DNA of 64,000 nt from a gamma proteobacterium SCGC AAA007-O20 (GCA_000213395.2 AFHY01000003.1:1-64000); one strand, 5' to 3'. Positions 46,285 through 55,695 are shown, counted from the stretch's first letter. Notes: a model not told the origin generated them from the letters alone. Made by a program: numbers and translations.

Positions 46285-46300
46285 ACCGTCAATTGACGGT
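46285..46300. promoter_or_regulatory. Perfect 16-bp palindrome, likely TetR operator
   Basis: ACCGTCAATTGACGGT lies 34 bases upstream of the TMADH-like start and 97 upstream of the TetR start. A second imperfect repeat, GTAGTAATATACTAC, sits at 46306-46320. The position fits autoregulation and repression of the divergent TMADH-like/gcvT-like operon by the TetR protein. Confidence 0.7.
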
Positions 46301-46397
46301 TTTATGTAGTAATATACTACTTGTTGAAATAAAAGTCAAAAAAAAATATTAGATGCTACGTACAATGACATTTTTGTAATTTGAATAAAATAAACTT

Positions 46398-47042
46398 ATG
46401 ACCAATCAACAATACGACTCACTGGAAAATATTTCGCCAAGGAAGTTAAAACGAAAAAGTTCGAAAAAACGCAACTTGGAGATACTGGAGGCGACAAGGG
46501 TGCTGCTTTCGGAAAAGGGCTATGATAAGCTTAGTTTGCGAAAGATAGCAGTCATCACAGGAATCCACTTAAAGACGCTTCAACACTACTTTCCTACCAA
46601 AGAGATCCTAATAAAGTCGACATTAGAATATGTGATTTCTTTGTATGACAAAAAAGTTCAGGAGATCTCAACACATTCGAGTGACCCTGAAAAAAACTTT
46701 AAAAACTACGTTAAATACTTAATTGAAGACACCAAAAATATTCAGACAGCTGGATTTTTCTATCAACTCTGGGCAATGTCATATGTTGATGAGAAGACTA
46801 ATAATATAATGAATAAAATGTATCTTGACCACACAAATAATATTGAAAACTTAATAGAAACACTTAATCCAGATATGGGTAATCATATGCGAAAACATCG
46901 TGCCGTGATGATTGCAGCATTAATTGAAGGAATGATGTTATTTGTGGGTTATGGGAAAAAACGTCCTAAAAATACAGCTCATATAGAAAAAGAAATTGTT
47001 GCACTTTGCACTAATCTTGCTGTATCTAATAATTCGCTGTAA
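46398..47042 (+). CDS. TetR-family transcriptional regulator
   Basis: 214 residues. The N-terminal helix-turn-helix reads ATRVLLSEKGYDKLSLRKIAVITGIHLKTLQHYFPTKE (about residues 32-70) and follows a basic stretch (KLKRKSSKKR). The ligand-binding C-terminal domain is helical. It is divergent from the TMADH-like gene across a perfect palindrome, so it is the probable local regulator of that operon. Confidence 0.9.
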   Translation: MTNQQYDSLENISPRKLKRKSSKKRNLEILEATRVLLSEKGYDKLSLRKIAVITGIHLKTLQHYFPTKEILIKSTLEYVISLYDKKVQEISTHSSDPEKNFKNYVKYLIEDTKNIQTAGFFYQLWAMSYVDEKTNNIMNKMYLDHTNNIENLIETLNPDMGNHMRKHRAVMIAALIEGMMLFVGYGKKRPKNTAHIEKEIVALCTNLAVSNNSL

Positions 47043-47069
47043 TAACTACAATATATCGCTCGTCTCTAT

Positions 47070-48386
47070 TTATAGAAAATCCTTGTTGTCTTCAAGAACG
47101 TGACGCTTAAAAACTTCACCGCGTTCATTAAAATCAACAAACATATCAAAACTTGCACAACCAGGTGAAAGCAATATTGCGCCTTCCTTGGCAATAGCTT
47201 TTGATGAGATGACTGCTTGTTTCATTGATTCAACAATACTCACAGGACAACCATTAATCTGCTGAGAAAATAATGTTGCAGACTCTCCAATCAAGATCAC
47301 AGCATTAATCTTTTCACTTATTAACTGAAAAAGTTTTGAGTAGTCTTCTTTTTTTGCAATCCCGCCTGCAATTAAAACTATCGATTTATATCTATCTGAA
47401 AGAGCCTCAATAGCTGTGATTGTAGAAATTGCATTGGTAGATTTGGAGTTATTGAAGTAATCTACTCCACTAAGATTGGCAACCCACTCCAATCTGTGTG
47501 GTAAACCTGTAAAGGACTTTGCGACCTGTATCATCTCCTGTACTGATAGCCCCGCTTGTTGGCCAAGCGATAAGGCTGCAAGCACATTTTCAACATTGTG
47601 TTGCCCAACCACTATCAGGTCATCACTTGTCATTAGAATATTTTTACCCTGGTAAATGGTATAGATACCACCAACTTTTTTTGCACTAAATTCACAACTT
47701 TGAGTAGCCTCTTCAATGGCGTAGTAACTGTCACCCTTGATACCTTTCACTAAAGGTTCATTAAGGTTAACAACCGAATACTGGCAGTATTCATAAAGTT
47801 TTAACTTAGAGGCAATATAAATATCATAATTTGGGTATCTATCTAGATGGTCTGGACTGATATTGGTGACTACCCCAGTTAATAAATTAAGGTTGTTTGT
47901 ATAATCTAGCTGGTAACTAGACATTTCAACAACGTATAGTTCAGCTTCGTCACTCAAACTCTCCATAACTGGTTTACCAATGTTGCCGCAAATGACTGCG
48001 TTTTTCCCACTACCTATGGCCATTTCACCCAATAATTGTGTTACTGTAGATTTACCATTAGAGCCGGTAATGCCAACAATTGGCGCCTTTGTATAGCGAC
48101 CGAAAAGCTCAATATCACTGATAACGGGGATTTTTTGTAGTCGCGCCCAGCCAACAATTGATTCCGTTTCCGCAATTCCGGGACTGATAATAATTTCAGT
48201 GATATTGTCAAGTAGTGATTCTTTCCATTCACCAAGATGACAATCTGAGAGGAGATTTTCTTTTTTACATATATCCTGCATTGGCGGTGACAAACGAGAA
48301 TCCGCTATACGGTAGACAATATTATTTGATGAAAAAAAGCGTGCAACCGACAAACCGGTCAGCCCCATACCCAAAATAAGTTTCAT
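47070..48386 (-). CDS. murD: UDP-N-acetylmuramoylalanine--D-glutamate ligase
   Basis: Adds D-Glu to UDP-MurNAc-L-Ala. Visible: LGMGLTGLSVARFF, ATP loop VGITGSNGKSTVTQLLGEM, NISPDHLDRY, PHRLEWVANLSGVDYFNNSKSTN and LLSPGCASFDMF. 438 residues, normal. It stands alone, 22 kb from murC-murB-ddlB-ftsQ, although these genes normally lie in one division/cell-wall cluster. Confidence 0.95.
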   Translation of the reverse strand: MKLILGMGLTGLSVARFFSSNNIVYRIADSRLSPPMQDICKKENLLSDCHLGEWKESLLDNITEIIISPGIAETESIVGWARLQKIPVISDIELFGRYTKAPIVGITGSNGKSTVTQLLGEMAIGSGKNAVICGNIGKPVMESLSDEAELYVVEMSSYQLDYTNNLNLLTGVVTNISPDHLDRYPNYDIYIASKLKLYEYCQYSVVNLNEPLVKGIKGDSYYAIEEATQSCEFSAKKVGGIYTIYQGKNILMTSDDLIVVGQHNVENVLAALSLGQQAGLSVQEMIQVAKSFTGLPHRLEWVANLSGVDYFNNSKSTNAISTITAIEALSDRYKSIVLIAGGIAKKEDYSKLFQLISEKINAVILIGESATLFSQQINGCPVSIVESMKQAVISSKAIAKEGAILLSPGCASFDMFVDFNERGEVFKRHVLEDNKDFL

Positions 48387-48448
48387 GAAAGCCTTGTGTT
48401 TTCAGTCAAAATTGACTATATTTTACACTTTTACTTAACTTTAAGATT

Positions 48449-49108
48449 ATGCGTACAAACGTTCAAACAACAACAAATGCGATTGTTATCAATCGTACAC
48501 TGAGAAACACTTATCAGCTACTTTCAGCAACACTACTTTTTAGCGGCCTGATGGCGTTCTTATCAATGTCCCTTAATTTTCCTTACTTAGGAATATGGAT
48601 TACCTTAGGTGGCTATTTTGGTCTCTTATTCTTAGTGACAAAACTAAGAAACTCAGCGGCTGGAATATTTGCGGTTTTTGCCCTAACTGGTTTTATGGGC
48701 TTAACCTTGGGTCCTATTATTGGTATCTATACAACGGCTTTTTCGAATGGTGCTGAGTTAGTAGCAATGGCAATGACGGGAACTGCTGCTATCTTTTTGT
48801 CACTGTCTTTCTATGCGCTTTATTCGCAGAAAGATTTTAGCTTTCTGTCTGGCTTTTTAACTGCAGGTATTGTGGTTGCATTTCTGGCAGGTATTGCTGC
48901 ATACTTTTTCCAGATACCAACCTTAGCGTTGACAGTGTCTACAGCATTTATTTTGTTGATGAGTGGTTTGATATTGTTCGAAACAAGCAATATCATTCGT
49001 GGTGGAGAAACGAATTACATCATGGCAACCGTCACCCTATATATTTCTATTTACAACTTGTTCTTAAGTCTGATTCACCTTTTAGGTATTTTTTCAGGCG
49101 ATGACTAG
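48449..49108 (+). CDS. Bax inhibitor-1/YccA-family membrane protein
   Basis: 219 residues with about seven membrane segments. LRNTYQLLSATLLFSGLMAF at the N-terminus and FETSNIIRGGETNYIMATVTLYISIYNLF at the C-terminus are the family's conserved ends. E. coli YccA modulates the FtsH protease. Its stop overlaps the GTG start of rppH by one base (TAGTG). Confidence 0.9.
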   Translation: MRTNVQTTTNAIVINRTLRNTYQLLSATLLFSGLMAFLSMSLNFPYLGIWITLGGYFGLLFLVTKLRNSAAGIFAVFALTGFMGLTLGPIIGIYTTAFSNGAELVAMAMTGTAAIFLSLSFYALYSQKDFSFLSGFLTAGIVVAFLAGIAAYFFQIPTLALTVSTAFILLMSGLILFETSNIIRGGETNYIMATVTLYISIYNLFLSLIHLLGIFSGDD

Positions 49109-49641
49109 TGATAGATAGCGAGGGTTATCGCGCTAATATTGGCATTGTAATTACAAACGAAAAAAAACAAATCCTTTTAGCAAAGCGATACAAACAAGAT
49201 GCTTGGCAACTTCCTCAGGGCGGGATCGATAAGGGCGAAACTGAATTAGAAGCTCTTTATAGAGAACTTGAGGAGGAGGTTGGACTTGCACCCAAGCAGG
49301 TCAGTTTACTTGCGAAAACACCAAAATGGCTACGCTACGAATTACCCATGGAACATATAAGGCGTAAACAAAAACCGACCTGTATTGGGCAAAAACAGGT
49401 TTGGTACTTGCTAAAGCTAGTATCCAATGATAGTGATATTTCCCTTAGTCTACATAATAAGGTGGAGTTCGATGACTGGAAATGGGTTGATTACTGGAAC
49501 CCTGTTGATGAAGTCATTAACTTTAAAAAAGAGGTTTACGAAGACATGCTTAAAACCTTGGCACCTGTTCTGTTTGAGAACAAACATAGCATTCCATCAA
49601 AACTCTCTCGACCTTTGCAGTTCAGTGCAATCAAACTATAG
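49108..49641 (+). CDS. rppH: RNA pyrophosphohydrolase RppH
   Basis: Nudix hydrolase that removes pyrophosphate from mRNA 5' ends and starts their decay. GYRANIGIVITN starts the domain, the Nudix box is GGIDKGETELEALYRELEEEVGL, and KWLRYELP and CIGQKQVWYLLKL are RppH-specific. 177 residues. The GTG start at 49108 keeps the usual N-terminus MIDxEGYRxN. Confidence 0.95.
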   Translation: MIDSEGYRANIGIVITNEKKQILLAKRYKQDAWQLPQGGIDKGETELEALYRELEEEVGLAPKQVSLLAKTPKWLRYELPMEHIRRKQKPTCIGQKQVWYLLKLVSNDSDISLSLHNKVEFDDWKWVDYWNPVDEVINFKKEVYEDMLKTLAPVLFENKHSIPSKLSRPLQFSAIKL

Positions 49642-50304
49642 TTGAGATAGACTCTTTTTAATAATCTCTACTGGTGTCATAATGTGTGCTTCAATAAGCT
49701 TTTTGGCAGATTTTTTATCCCTTTCAAGAGCTAGGATCAACAAAGCTGCATGTTCATTCTGATTGATTTTAAGTGCTGCAGTGTTAGTAACATTTTCTCT
49801 CAACCAAAGATTACGATATCTAGTAGATTTTTCGAATAATGAATCTCTTATTTGAAAAAGTCTTGGAGACATACAACCTACCACTAATGCCTCATGGAAG
49901 GCGGCATGACGACTCTGCCATTCGCCCATATCTATTTTGTCTGATTTACTATATTTATTTAAACGATGTGAAGCTGCAATCAAATTAGCCTCCCAAAAAT
50001 CATCTCCTTTCTCTATAGCCATTTCAATGCAAAGTGACTCTATTTTTGCTCTAGCTTGATAGATATCTGTCAAATCATCAATTGAAATATCACTGACATA
50101 GAAACCTCTTTGATTTTCAGATATCACTAAATCCTTTGCGATTAGTTGAGATAAAGCTTCTCGTAAGGGACTTGTGCCAACGTTGTATCGTTCTTTTAAG
50201 GTTTTTATATGTAGCTTCTGTCTGGGTGAGTATTCACCCTGAATAATATCATTAGTTAATGAATCAAGTATCTGAGCGGCTGTATTTTGCTTAGAATTTT
50301 TCAT
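49636..50304 (-). CDS. csiR: GntR-family regulator, CsiR/GlaR-like
   Basis: 222 residues. An N-terminal GntR winged helix (LKERYNVGTSPLREALSQLIAKDLV) is followed by an FCD ligand domain with the metal-binding His pattern in SRHAAFHEALV and NEHAALLIL. It is divergent from csiD-lhgO, as GlaR/CsiR is in E. coli, where it represses glutarate and lysine breakdown genes. The palindrome at 50394 is its likely operator. It ends overlapping rppH by 6 bp, convergent. Confidence 0.85.
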   Translation of the reverse strand: MKNSKQNTAAQILDSLTNDIIQGEYSPRQKLHIKTLKERYNVGTSPLREALSQLIAKDLVISENQRGFYVSDISIDDLTDIYQARAKIESLCIEMAIEKGDDFWEANLIAASHRLNKYSKSDKIDMGEWQSRHAAFHEALVVGCMSPRLFQIRDSLFEKSTRYRNLWLRENVTNTAALKINQNEHAALLILALERDKKSAKKLIEAHIMTPVEIIKKSLSQL

Positions 50305-50393
50305 AAACTATTTATTTTTATATTATTAATAATGAATAAAAAGTTAATACGATAAAAAATATTATAATTTGAATTTTAACATAAATGTAGTTA

Positions 50394-50423
50394 TAATTAT
50401 AAAATGTCGACATTTTATAATTA
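50394..50423. promoter_or_regulatory. 30-bp perfect palindrome upstream of csiD
   Basis: The repeat is symmetrical about GTCGAC (50406-50411), with arms AATTATAAAATGTC and its exact complement, ending 13 bases before the csiD start. GTCGAC-centred sites are usual for FadR/FCD-type GntR regulators. Likely the CsiR operator. Confidence 0.75.
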
Positions 50424-50436
50424 AGAGACATATATT

Positions 50437-51408
50437 ATGAAAAAAACGTTAAATAAAAGTAATTTTGGTTTTGAGACAAGCTCTCACCCTACTAATGAAA
50501 GGCTTCAAACAGTTTCGCTTAGTAAAGACACAGTTAAACACTTTGCTGAAAAAATCTCTAATCTTGATGTCCAATCAGTCGAATACAAGCCTTTTCTTAG
50601 GTTTTTGGTTGCAAATAGTCTTAATCAGACAACTAACAACACTCTCGGTAATTATTTATTAAACACAATCAAGGATCGTTCTACTGGAGCTGTTTTACTT
50701 CAATGCGAATCAATAGATGATTCATCACTAAATGGTATTGATTTGATTGACTTCAATATTCTCCTATCAACGGCAGTTTCTCATCTCATTGGTGTTCCCA
50801 ATCTTGATTCAATGTCCGGTAAATATTACGCAAGATTTAGTGTAAAAAATGATGATAATAGTGATAGTTATCTTCGCCAAGCCCACCGCAGAATGGAGCT
50901 TCATAATGACGGCACTTACGTTAAAGAACTTACTGATTGGGTTATCATGCAAAAGATGGTTGAAGTGAATGTTGAAGGAGGAGATTCGCTCTTACTCCAT
51001 GTTGATGACTGGCAAGATTTAGATAAATTTTATCAACATCCTTTAGCAAATGAAAATCTACAATGGGGCTCTCCAGCAAGTAAAAATGTTGGCTATAAGA
51101 CCTATCACCCTATTTTTCTTAAAGAGCAAGTCAAAGGTGAACCAAGAATGTCTTTTATTGATCAATTTGTAGAGCCATTAAATATGGATCAGGGTCTATA
51201 TTTGTATGAACTGGGAGAGTCACTTGAAAATGAAACTAAAACCTTTAATGTTAAATTGCAAGAGGGCAGTATTTTGATTATCAATAACTATATTTGGTTG
51301 CATGGTAGAGATAAGTTTATTGCCCACAAAAATCTTCATCGAGAACTTTTACGTCAGAGAGGTGTTTTTGTTGAAAATACCGGTTATGACAACAACAATA
51401 ATGTGTAA
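50437..51408 (+). CDS. csiD: Glutarate 2-hydroxylase CsiD (GlaH)
   Basis: Fe(II)/2-oxoglutarate-dependent enzyme converting glutarate to L-2-hydroxyglutarate. The H-x-D metal motif is in MELHNDGTYVKEL near residue 155, and the distal His with the 2OG-binding Arg is in LHRELLRQRGVF near the C-terminus. GSILIINNYIWLHGRDKF is the conserved strand before it. 323 residues (E. coli 325). With lhgO 38 bases downstream it forms the last steps of the glutarate route of lysine/cadaverine breakdown. Confidence 0.92.
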   Translation: MKKTLNKSNFGFETSSHPTNERLQTVSLSKDTVKHFAEKISNLDVQSVEYKPFLRFLVANSLNQTTNNTLGNYLLNTIKDRSTGAVLLQCESIDDSSLNGIDLIDFNILLSTAVSHLIGVPNLDSMSGKYYARFSVKNDDNSDSYLRQAHRRMELHNDGTYVKELTDWVIMQKMVEVNVEGGDSLLLHVDDWQDLDKFYQHPLANENLQWGSPASKNVGYKTYHPIFLKEQVKGEPRMSFIDQFVEPLNMDQGLYLYELGESLENETKTFNVKLQEGSILIINNYIWLHGRDKFIAHKNLHRELLRQRGVFVENTGYDNNNNV

Positions 51409-51446
51409 CCTTTGTGATTATTTCTTTTAGTATTTAGACTATCCAA

Positions 51447-52649
51447 ATGTACGACTATATAGTTATTGGTGGCGGAATAGTAGGAGTTTCAACCGCACTA
51501 TCACTCATTACAAAACAACCCGATAAGCGCATCCTTTTAGTGGAAAAAGAAAACTCCTTTGGTGACCACCAGACAGGCCATAATAGTGGCGTTATGCATG
51601 CCGGAGTCTATTACCAACCTGGTAGTCTCAAGGCTAAGTTTTGTAAGGAAGGTTTAAAAGAAACAATCAACTTTTGTACAACTCATCATATCCCCTTTAA
51701 CCAGTGCGGTAAGTTAATAGTAGCCACCTCTGATGAAGAGTTATCAGGTATGCATGACTTGTATCAGCGATGCAAAGAAAATGAAATTGAAGCTGAAATT
51801 TTAGATCAACAACAGCTTCTTAAAACCGAACCCAATGTTCAAGGAGTCGGTGCTATTTTGGTGAAATCCTCTGGCATTGTGAGTTACCGTATTGTTGCCG
51901 AAAAAATGGCCGAGCAATATGAAGCAATGGGTGGGGAATACCTTCTCGATACCGAAATAATTAATCTCAAAGAGGACTTAGACGAGATTAAAGTTATTTC
52001 CAAAAATGAAACCTTTATTTCAAAGTATCTAGTCTGCTGTGCAGGCTTAATGGCAGACAGAATGGCCAACCTTTTGGATATTAAAACAAGCTTTCAAATT
52101 ATTCCATTTCGTGGCGAGTACTTTAAATTACCAGAGAAACACAATACACTTGTCAAACACTTAATCTATCCCATACCAAACCCTAAATTACCTTTCCTCG
52201 GCATACACCTAACCCGCATGATTGATGGCAACATTACTGTTGGACCAAATGCCGTTATTGGATTTAAGCGAGAAGGATACGGTATTGTTAATTTCAGCTT
52301 AAAGGACACTATTGAAATGTTTACCTTTAAAGGTTTTGGAGGAGTACTTAAGAATCATTTTAGATCCGGAATGAAGGAAATGCTGAACTCTGTATACAAA
52401 CGTGGCTACTTGAAACAAGTACAAAAATATGCTTCCTCAATTACACTCAAAGATCTCCAGCCTTACCCTGCCGGCATTCGCGCAATGGCAGTTTCAAAAG
52501 ATGGATCATTGATTGACGACTTCTTGTTTGAGGAGACAAGGCGTTCTATCCATGTTTGTAACGCGCCCTCTCCAGCTGCAACCTCGGCAATACCTATTGG
52601 AAGATATGTCACTGAAAAAGCAACAACGGCATTTAACAAGCTAGATTAA
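51447..52649 (+). CDS. lhgO: L-2-hydroxyglutarate oxidase/dehydrogenase LhgO
   Basis: FAD enzyme oxidising L-2-hydroxyglutarate to 2-oxoglutarate at the membrane. The FAD motif is IVIGGGIVGVSTALSL; QTGHNSGVMHAGVYYQPGSLKAKFC and VGPNAVIGFKREGY are characteristic of LhgO. 400 residues. Partner of CsiD. Its stop overlaps the convergent amidotransferase stop. Confidence 0.93.
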   Translation: MYDYIVIGGGIVGVSTALSLITKQPDKRILLVEKENSFGDHQTGHNSGVMHAGVYYQPGSLKAKFCKEGLKETINFCTTHHIPFNQCGKLIVATSDEELSGMHDLYQRCKENEIEAEILDQQQLLKTEPNVQGVGAILVKSSGIVSYRIVAEKMAEQYEAMGGEYLLDTEIINLKEDLDEIKVISKNETFISKYLVCCAGLMADRMANLLDIKTSFQIIPFRGEYFKLPEKHNTLVKHLIYPIPNPKLPFLGIHLTRMIDGNITVGPNAVIGFKREGYGIVNFSLKDTIEMFTFKGFGGVLKNHFRSGMKEMLNSVYKRGYLKQVQKYASSITLKDLQPYPAGIRAMAVSKDGSLIDDFLFEETRRSIHVCNAPSPAATSAIPIGRYVTEKATTAFNKLD

Positions 52650-53362
52650 TTTAAGAAAAAACGTCGAATAGTCTCAGCGAAGTGACTTGATTGAACAAGG
52701 CCTGGATTATCTTCAAGTCCAACCATTGCTCGGTCGACAAACTCTTTTGGAATAGTTACATCTCTTCTAGCGTTTAGAAGATCCTTAGTAAAATCAACCA
52801 AAAATTCTGGATGCGCTTGCATAGTCAAAACCTTATCTTTAATATAAAACCCAGCATACTCGCAAAAATCAGAGCGTGCATAGACGACAGCACCCCGAGG
52901 AAGGTTTGTTACTTGATCTTGATGGCAAATATTTAAAGTAATTTCTTCTGCCAAATTACCCATATATCCAGATTTATTGTCAATTTGATAGGTATGAAGT
53001 CCCAAACCCCAACCTTTCTGAGATTTTTCAACGTCACCACCGAGCGCTTGCGCAATCAATTGATGACCAAAACAGACACCCAAAATAGGCAAACCAGCAT
53101 CGTAGATATCATTAATCAATTGGCTAATTGTTTTCATCCATGGTAACTCTTCATAAACACCATGTGGTGAACCCGTAATAATCCAACCATCACACTCAAG
53201 ATGATCGTCAGGAAACTTATCATCAAGAATATTAAAAGTTTTAAATTCAAATATTTTCTCTTCAGAATTAATCAATGCAACCAACATATCTGCATAGGTA
53301 CCATACTGATTGACCAAATCTTCTGACGCCCTTCCGACTAGTAGTATGCCTATTCTCATCAT
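52646..53362 (-). CDS. Class-I glutamine amidotransferase-like protein (possible gamma-glutamyl hydrolase)
   Basis: 238 residues. The nucleophile elbow is ILGVCFGHQLIAQALGG near residue 95 and the His is in MQAHPEF. It is a stand-alone GATase domain, in the same run as agmatinase, PuuB-like oxidase and aminotransferase. By position it may hydrolyse gamma-glutamyl-GABA as PuuD/PauD do, although PuuD proper is a C26 peptidase of different sequence. It is similar in outline to the protein at 37446, so the window has two such proteins, each near a GS-like ligase. Confidence 0.8.
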   Translation of the reverse strand: MMRIGILLVGRASEDLVNQYGTYADMLVALINSEEKIFEFKTFNILDDKFPDDHLECDGWIITGSPHGVYEELPWMKTISQLINDIYDAGLPILGVCFGHQLIAQALGGDVEKSQKGWGLGLHTYQIDNKSGYMGNLAEEITLNICHQDQVTNLPRGAVVYARSDFCEYAGFYIKDKVLTMQAHPEFLVDFTKDLLNARRDVTIPKEFVDRAMVGLEDNPGLVQSSHFAETIRRFFLN

Positions 53363-53380
53363 ATATAGAGTTTTAAATTA

Positions 53381-54343
53381 TTACTTTGCCTTCATTTTTT
53401 GCTTTGCACGGATTACTAAATAATCATGAGCAATGGTTGCTGCAGCAATAGCTGTGATTTCAGCATGATCATAAGCAGGAGCAACCTCAACGACATCTGC
53501 TCCGATAAAATTTAAACCATCTAGCCCCCTGATAATTGCCAAGGCTTGTGCAGAGGTTAGGCCACCAGCAACAGGTGTACCAGTTCCCGGGGCATATGCA
53601 GGGTCAAGACCATCTATATCAAAAGTTAGATAAGCTGGTCGATCTTTGATAACTGCAATTATTTTTTTAATAACCTTATCAACACCATTCTTGTGAACCC
53701 ATGGGGCGTCAAGAATAGTGACACCCTTGGTGTTACTATTATGTGTTCTGATACCAACTTGAATAGAATGTTTAGTATCAATCAGATCTTCTTTTATAGC
53801 CCTAGAAAACATAGTCCCATGATCTAATCGACCATCTTCATCAGGCCAAGTATCTGTATGTGCATCAAAATGAACAAGTGCTATCGGTCCATACTTTTCA
53901 GCGTGAGCACGTAAAAGAGGATAAGTAATAAAATGATCGCCACCAAAAGTCAGCATCTCTGTTCCAGATTCCAAAATAGTCTTAGCATGTGCTTCAATTT
54001 GAGAAACGACATTACTATGAAACCCATAATCCAGTTCACAGTCACCATAATCAATAACCGCTAAAGTCTTGAAAGGGTCAATACCATCAGGATACGCCAA
54101 CAGCTCAGCAAGCTGAACAGAGGCCTCTCTTATTGCTTTAGGTCCAAATCGTGCGCCAGGGCGGAAGCTTGTTGCAGCGTCGAATGGAATACCGCTAACA
54201 GCAATATCGACACCTTCTAAGTTCTTGGTGTATTTGCGTCTTAAAAAACTAAGAGCGCCGCCATAGGTCATCTCTCCATCTCTACCATAGAGAGTTTTTT
54301 TAGTAAACGCCTGGTCTGTAGTTACATCTTTAAAATCGCTCAT
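53381..54343 (-). CDS. speB: Agmatinase/ureohydrolase-family protein
   Basis: 320-residue binuclear manganese enzyme of the arginase family. Metal ligands are in GGDHFITYPL, ALVHFDAHTDTW and LTFDIDGLDPAYAPGTGTP. Family members hydrolyse agmatine to putrescine and urea, or guanidinobutyrate to GABA; both products fit this locus. The symbol reflects the commonest annotation; guanidinobutyrase is an equal possibility. Confidence 0.82.
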   Translation of the reverse strand: MSDFKDVTTDQAFTKKTLYGRDGEMTYGGALSFLRRKYTKNLEGVDIAVSGIPFDAATSFRPGARFGPKAIREASVQLAELLAYPDGIDPFKTLAVIDYGDCELDYGFHSNVVSQIEAHAKTILESGTEMLTFGGDHFITYPLLRAHAEKYGPIALVHFDAHTDTWPDEDGRLDHGTMFSRAIKEDLIDTKHSIQVGIRTHNSNTKGVTILDAPWVHKNGVDKVIKKIIAVIKDRPAYLTFDIDGLDPAYAPGTGTPVAGGLTSAQALAIIRGLDGLNFIGADVVEVAPAYDHAEITAIAAATIAHDYLVIRAKQKMKAK

Positions 54344-54413
54344 TAACTTTGGTCTTTGTTAAAAAATTGTGGCAACAACAGTCTTCATTATATTAGATTT
54401 TCTTCCCCATTAA

Positions 54414-55682
54414 CTATAGGCGGTCAAGCAGAGCATGATAAAACATCCCAATCTTCATGGTAGGATTTCGTAGAAATCTGCCGCCAGGAAAACTCTGCAT
54501 TGGAATATTGGCCATAGTGTCAAATATCTCTCCATCACCAGTAATCTTTTCTGCAATTACCTTTCCAGCATAGCTTGCTAGAGCCACACCCTGTCCTGAA
54601 TAGCCCTGCGCACTCAACACCTTTCCTTTATTCATTTCTTTATAGAATGGCAACCTGTTCATTGTTATTGCCAACTTACCACCCCAAGCATAGTCAATCT
54701 TAACGCCTTTTAAGAATGGATAAATCTTTTCAAGCGGTTTTGTAACAATAGGAATGACATTATTACTAAGTTCTTGTGAGTAATTTTCACCACCACCAAA
54801 AAGCAGACGCTTGTCGGCACTCAATCGAAAATAATTGATAACGAACCTTGAATCGGCAAAAGCGATATCTCTTGGATTAATCTTTGCAACAGTTTCATTA
54901 TCTAGAGGTTTAGTGGCAACAATATAGTTGTTCATAGGTAATATTTTTGAATTTAAGCGTTTCTCAAGATTACCCAAATAGCCATTACATGCAAGTACCA
55001 CACGCTCTGCTTTAACAGAACCCGATTTGGTATTCACTTTAACATGGCTGTTAGACAATTCATAACTCGATACGTTACTATTTTCATAGATCTTTGCATG
55101 AGCCGATAGTGCAGCCTGTGCGATACCTAGTGCGTAATTAAGCGGGTGACAGTGAGCTTCGCCTTTGTCATAGCTGCCACCGAAATAGGTCTCAGAGCCA
55201 GTTACCTCTTTCATCTCATTGTCATTTAGATACTCAATATCGTTGTAATCGTAATTCTGGTTCAAATGTTCGACATAGCGCCGAGAATCTTCACAAAATT
55301 TTTGCTTGTGATTAGGGTGTGCGATACCTTTTTTATAGTCGCACTGAATTTCATATTCATCCATCAACTCCTTGGCATGGTATTTAGCTTTCTCACCTAT
55401 ATCCCACAAAACGCGTGCATATTCTTTGCCTAGAGCTTTTTCTATATAAAACTGATCTCTTCGCATCCCTCCAGAAACTTGACCTCCGTTGGCACCTGAG
55501 GCGCCGGATGCTAACTTATTTGCTTCGAGTAGTACTACACTGAGACCCTCTTTTGCCAAATATAGAGCACTCGATAGGCCTGTGTATCCACCACCAACAA
55601 TGCAGATGTCTGCTTCAATATCTCCTGATAGATGGGGCTGACTTATTTCTATATTACGACTGGCTTGGTAATAAGATTGCAC
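54414..55682 (-). CDS. puuB: FAD-dependent amine oxidase, PuuB-like (gamma-glutamylputrescine oxidase)
   Basis: 422-residue DAO-family flavoenzyme. ADICIVGGGYTGLSSALYLA is the FAD site; LLEANKLASGASGANGGQVSGG and LSAQGYSGQGVALASYAGK match PuuB/PauB. It would oxidise gamma-glutamylputrescine (or -cadaverine) made by the PuuA-like ligase at 57252, giving the aldehyde. It is in a minus-strand run: aminotransferase, puuB, agmatinase family, amidotransferase. Confidence 0.88.
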   Translation of the reverse strand: MQSYYQASRNIEISQPHLSGDIEADICIVGGGYTGLSSALYLAKEGLSVVLLEANKLASGASGANGGQVSGGMRRDQFYIEKALGKEYARVLWDIGEKAKYHAKELMDEYEIQCDYKKGIAHPNHKQKFCEDSRRYVEHLNQNYDYNDIEYLNDNEMKEVTGSETYFGGSYDKGEAHCHPLNYALGIAQAALSAHAKIYENSNVSSYELSNSHVKVNTKSGSVKAERVVLACNGYLGNLEKRLNSKILPMNNYIVATKPLDNETVAKINPRDIAFADSRFVINYFRLSADKRLLFGGGENYSQELSNNVIPIVTKPLEKIYPFLKGVKIDYAWGGKLAITMNRLPFYKEMNKGKVLSAQGYSGQGVALASYAGKVIAEKITGDGEIFDTMANIPMQSFPGGRFLRNPTMKIGMFYHALLDRL

Positions 55683-55695
55683 GCGAGGGATTAAC

